The notes beneath the pieces were generated by a model that was not told the origin of the DNA, did no database searches, and was given only the letters and a program-made list of their open reading frames with translations. A stretch of 64,000 nucleotides of DNA from Prototheca cutis (taxonomy: Eukaryota; Chlorophyta; Trebouxiophyceae; Chlorellales; Chlorellaceae): positions 297,160 through 361,159 of the forward strand of contig BCIH01000013.1 in assembly GCA_002897115.2 (NCBI GenBank), in the 5' to 3' direction. The position numbers and the translations under genes were made by a program. Positions 61,794 to 64,000 of the stretch are shown piece by piece. Every line of letters begins with the position of its first letter. Position 1 is the stretch's first letter.

Positions 61794-64000
61794 ATGGGGG
61801 ACAGCTTCCTTTCACAGCTGAAGCGCTACGCTGGAGAGTACTACAGCGACCTGCGAGAGGTGCAGGCCAACGTTGAAGAGAAGGGCGTCCAAGGCGATAC
61901 CGAATTCCAGTGAGTCACACTGAAATGCAGCCAGGATGATGATATTGGTTGCGAGCTGTGCTTGGGTTGCGGCACAGAGGACGGCCTGGTCAACCCGTCG
62001 AGCACCCCGCCCGAGCACTGTCGACAGGGAGGAGGAGGATCTCCGGAAGGGTGCGATTCTCAAGGGCATCATAGCCGAAGGAACCGGCCCACAGCCAGCT
62101 GNGGGCGATCTGGTGTGTCTTTGGTGCTAAACTTGCAATGCATGCGATGATTTGGCTGCGTNGCAATGCGGGGAACGTGCATCCATAATACATGCATTGC
62201 AACNCCGCCTCATGCCCACAGGTCTATGTGCATCTGAGGCTGGGCAAGGGGGACGCGTTTGGATGGAGTACCAGGGAGGAAGATGGAGGTCAGGGTCACC
62301 CACAGCCGTTCATCCTGGGCAAGTCGAAGCTGCTCCTGAAAGGACTGGAGCTGGCAATCATCGGTAGGACGCGCACCAGCCCGCTTCAAGCCAGGGGTAA
62401 CTGGTTTGCACATGACAATGTCTGTAGAATTCCAAGCAAATTTTTGTGTGGCCCAAACACACATGTGCTGCAGGCATGCAAGAAGGAGAGCGTGCCGTAG
62501 TGGAGATTAAACCCGCATATGCACTCATGCACAAGGACTGGAAGGCGGACATACCAGCGGGTCTCCGNCGGGAGGACACTGTGAAAGCTGATGTTGAGGT
62601 GTGCGTTTGGTGTTTGGCGCATCGCACAGGACCTTGGCCGTATCATAAGGTGCATGCAAGGCAGTGGCAACCTCACCGCCCCTGGGATGATGGACNGTTG
62701 CGCAGTTGGTGAAAGTGGTTCCGGGACGGCAGGCGCGGCTCGTCCACGATGTGGAGGACANGTATCGGATTACAGTGAGGCAGGCAGACGAGTGGGAGAC
62801 ACCCCGAAAACCATACAAGGTAGGTCCTTTGCGGAACGCACTGCACCGAACACCGGCCCTGGCCTGGTTTTGTTCTCCCCGGACTCGCACTCTCTACAAA
62901 ACGACCTCCTGTTTCCTTGCAGGTCAAGATCCGTGTGCAGCCCTGTGACATGTCGGCATTGATGGACCTTCCAGTCCCCGGGAACCGGGAGATGGTGGCC
63001 ATGACTGCAAGTACCCTGAACGCCACGCTCGGTTCTGGGGACCTCCCTCCAGGCATGTTGCTGCGGCGGTGCACATGGGCACATATTGCCTGCGTCGCTT
63101 CGTGCCGATCAGCATTCGGCATCGCCCTTTCTCATCACCGATGTGGCTCCTTTACCATGCAGCCCTGGATGCCGCACTCCATGGCTTGACGAGAGGAGAG
63201 CAATGCATTATCGACTGCCCTGTGAATGCTGCCCGGGGAGGCTCCGCCGTGGCACCGCCGCCTGCCAGTGCATCTGGCCGCGCGCAATTCCTGGTCTGCC
63301 TCGACGACTTCGTTCAGGTACCCGGCGACAAGTTTCCTGAAGAGGCAGACTTGGGTACCTGGTGGGGATTCCGTTTGCGATGAGCGTTGCAGTTGCCTCT
63401 GATGCAGAATGTCACACTCACGGCTGCAGGTCCGGGATCTGACGGGCGATGGTGAGGTCATCAAGGAGACGCTGAAAAAGGGCAGGGGGATGTTCCCCAT
63501 CGAATGTCCTGTCGAGGACAGTCTGATTCAAGCCCATTACGTGTAGGTTGTGTGAACAGGTGAAGCATGCATTTTCGGAGCTACGAGGTAGGCAGGCAGG
63601 CACGGTGCTCACATGCTGATGAGTTTCCATGTGCTGTGCAGGGTTAAGAAGCATGGCGATGGTGGAGCTGTGCTGTATGACACGCGGACGGATGAAACGT
63701 TTGCAGGGTCCCCAGTGGAATTTTACACCGCCATGGGTGCCGTACCTGATGTGAGTCCTGGCTCAAGGCTGCCGTTGCTGGTCGGCGACCACTGGGAGGG
63801 TGGATGGACTGATTGGCNTGGAGTCCACGCAGTGATCGTCGTGGTGTTCTTTCTTTGCCTGCAGGTGATTGATCTGGGCTGCCGACTCATGCTGGTTGGT
63901 GAAACGTCTCTGGTGACGTCTACNTGGAAGCACAGCTACCAGGACAGGGCAGAGGCCCCAGAGGTGTGTGGCGGAGAGGCATGGGTCCACCNATGTCTGC
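61794..64000 (+). CDS. PASTICCINO1-like multi-FKBP protein, 3' end missing
   Basis: Ten exons seen: 61794-61909, 62028-62112, 62222-62363, 62474-62598, 62706-62819, 62923-63052, 63163-63317, 63430-63542, 63642-63750 and 63865 onward; the gene runs past the window edge. Repeated FKBP-type domains appear: LKGIIAEGTGPQP with PFILGKSKLLLKGLELAIIG, VKVVPGRQARLVHDV with DEWETPRKPYKVKIRV, and RDLTGDGEVIKETLKKGRG with FPIECPVEDSLIQAHYVV. The order and linker wording follow plant PAS1/FKBP72, which has three FKBP domains and C-terminal TPRs and links very-long-chain fatty acid synthesis to cell division. Whether the domains are active prolyl isomerases is unclear. Exon 6 ends at a GC donor (CAG|GCATGT), required by phase. 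Confidence 0.85.

Overview
This window reads as nuclear DNA of a green alga, most likely a trebouxiophyte (Chlorella/Auxenochlorella-like). The DNA is GC-rich and gene-dense. Genes are cut into many short exons by small introns with GTGCG/GTGAG/GTATG donors and CTGCAG-type acceptors. Several proteins look plant-like: SUMO-activating subunit SAE1, CDC27/APC3, QCR8 at exactly 72 residues, CCZ1, ATG2, a PAS1-type FKBP and TRAP-alpha. Scattered single N bases mark unresolved calls and make some codons and splice sites ambiguous. The species is inference; the gene content is read directly.

Layout, left to right. 0.2-2.1 kb: an unknown intronless gene and a tiny single-membrane-span protein. 2.6-3.8 kb: a decayed element with the C-terminus of a Fanzor/TnpB-like nuclease (minus strand) and a broken divergent ORF (plus). 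4.7-9 kb: a secreted Ser/Pro-rich wall-type protein, a mitochondrial-type helical protein and a pfkB sugar kinase. 10.1-13 kb: a nine-exon secreted GH5 mannanase. 13.4-18.6 kb: CCZ1, SAE1, QCR8. 19-24.5 kb: CDC27, a DCN1-like neddylation factor and COX17. 25-29.7 kb: U2SURP/SR140 and a DUF2358 protein. 30.0-30.1 kb: a circularly permuted tRNA-Gly(GCC) gene. 30.1-32.3 kb: about 2.2 kb with no recognised gene. 32.3-38.8 kb: FGGY kinase, TIM10, lysophospholipid-type acyltransferase. 39.2-43 kb: a two-domain ArsA/GET3 ATPase with a transit-peptide-like start. 43.5-47.3 kb: TRAP-alpha and an IFRD-family protein. 47.7-55.1 kb: ATG2. 55.4-57.7 kb: U2AF large subunit. 58-64 kb: an organellar Era GTPase, a secretory-type SOUL protein and a PAS1-like multi-FKBP gene running off the right edge.

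Most genes are ordinary housekeeping functions without operon logic. The themes are membrane traffic and autophagy (CCZ1, ATG2), protein targeting (TIM10, TRAP-alpha, ArsA/GET3), splicing (U2SURP, U2AF2), cell cycle and ubiquitin-like pathways (CDC27, SAE1, DCN1), and mitochondria (QCR8, COX17, TIM10). The most unusual items are the permuted tRNA, whose 3' half precedes its 5' half, the Fanzor remnant, the tandem ArsA protein, a possible COX17-DCN1 dicistron with only 15 bases between stop and start, and at least four GC-AG introns. Exon boundaries were derived by hand from splice consensus and phase; where phase or consensus failed, the entry says so.
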